From Bacteroidales bacterium (lineage in GTDB: Bacteria > Bacteroidota > Bacteroidia > Bacteroidales > GCA-2748055): a stretch of 32,443 bases of DNA. Within the stretch, counting starts at the first letter, position 1. Every line of letters starts with the position of its first letter. This document shows, in pieces, positions 32,260 through 32,443 of this stretch. The notes below the pieces were generated by a model. That model saw only the letters and a program-made list of their open reading frames with translations. It was not told where the DNA came from and ran no database searches. The position numbers and the translations under genes are program-made. The stretch covers positions 103,253-135,695 of the forward strand of contig JARGFM010000009.1 of the NCBI GenBank assembly GCA_029210725.1, in the 5' to 3' direction.

Positions 32260-32443
32260 TTATGCAGCATTCTGCAGGTCCGGTTCCTTGGGAAGCAGGC
32301 GGCTGATCATATCGTATGCCATCTCATCCTCAAGGATCCTCTGTAGGATATCCATCTCATCAACATCATCAAACAATACCTCCAGCACCCTTATCAGCTC
32401 TATGAACAGACCCCACAGCCTTTCATTCAGACGGGATTCTGTA
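32260..32443 (-). CDS. C-terminal end of an unrecognised gene
   Basis: About 61 codons ending in TAA at 32260-32262; the start lies beyond the right edge. The visible part is strongly acidic and probably helical (RLNERLWGLFIELIRVLE, then FDDVDEMDILQRILEDEM, then SRLLPKEPDLQNAA). I recognise no family. The open frame to the window edge and a clean stop followed by AT-rich non-coding DNA support it as real. Confidence 0.5.
   Translation of the reverse strand, partial: TESRLNERLWGLFIELIRVLEVLFDDVDEMDILQRILEDEMAYDMISRLLPKEPDLQNAA

Overview
The window looks like chromosomal DNA of a Bacteroidota (Bacteroidetes) bacterium, probably a polysaccharide-degrading member. The evidence is two TonB-dependent receptors each followed by a DUF4249 lipoprotein, an STN-domain receptor, a secreted sulfatase next to a CE15 glucuronoyl esterase, menaquinone as quinone, a lack of strong Shine-Dalgarno sites, and several matches to the Bacteroidetes -7 promoter box (TAnnTTTG). 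Genes are tightly packed, with many ATGA and TAAATG junctions. I saw no RNA genes, CRISPR arrays, insertion sequences or origins.

Layout. 1-2075 (minus): CE15 glucuronoyl esterase then a lipoprotein sulfatase running off the left edge, an extracellular glycan-degradation pair. 2151-3371 (plus): membrane-anchored metallophosphoesterase. 3368-5821 (minus): oligopeptidase B, whose lipoprotein signal peptide appears to be cut off by an in-frame stop, then a YbgC-type thioesterase. 5952-11498 (minus): TonB-dependent receptor, DUF4249 lipoprotein and tex in one overlapping unit. 11619-15184 (plus): rpe, a small membrane protein, a ROK kinase, a Gfo/Idh/MocA oxidoreductase and an AgaI/NagB-like amino-sugar-phosphate isomerase, a candidate sugar catabolic operon.

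15185-17677 (minus): a LYS1/alanine-dehydrogenase-like enzyme with a perfect 12-bp inverted repeat over its start codon, a YkgJ-type cysteine-cluster protein and a membrane-anchored SRPBCC protein. 17703-25568 (minus): a near-complete menaquinone cluster transcribed menG(ubiE)-menI-menF-menD-menB-menA-menC-menE. It covers chorismate to menaquinone except that no menH is present. 25610-32014 (minus): a four-gene coupled operon of a 247-residue secreted protein, an STN-type TonB-dependent receptor, a DUF4249 lipoprotein, and a protein combining an MG2-like domain, a CarboxypepD_reg-like domain and what looks like an orphan TonB plug without a barrel. Upstream of it lies a 13-bp-arm palindrome, then the tail of an unrecognised gene.

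The most interesting items are the interrupted signal peptide of oligopeptidase B, the orphan-plug protein and its operon, the second TonB receptor/DUF4249 module fused to tex, and the two long perfect palindromes.
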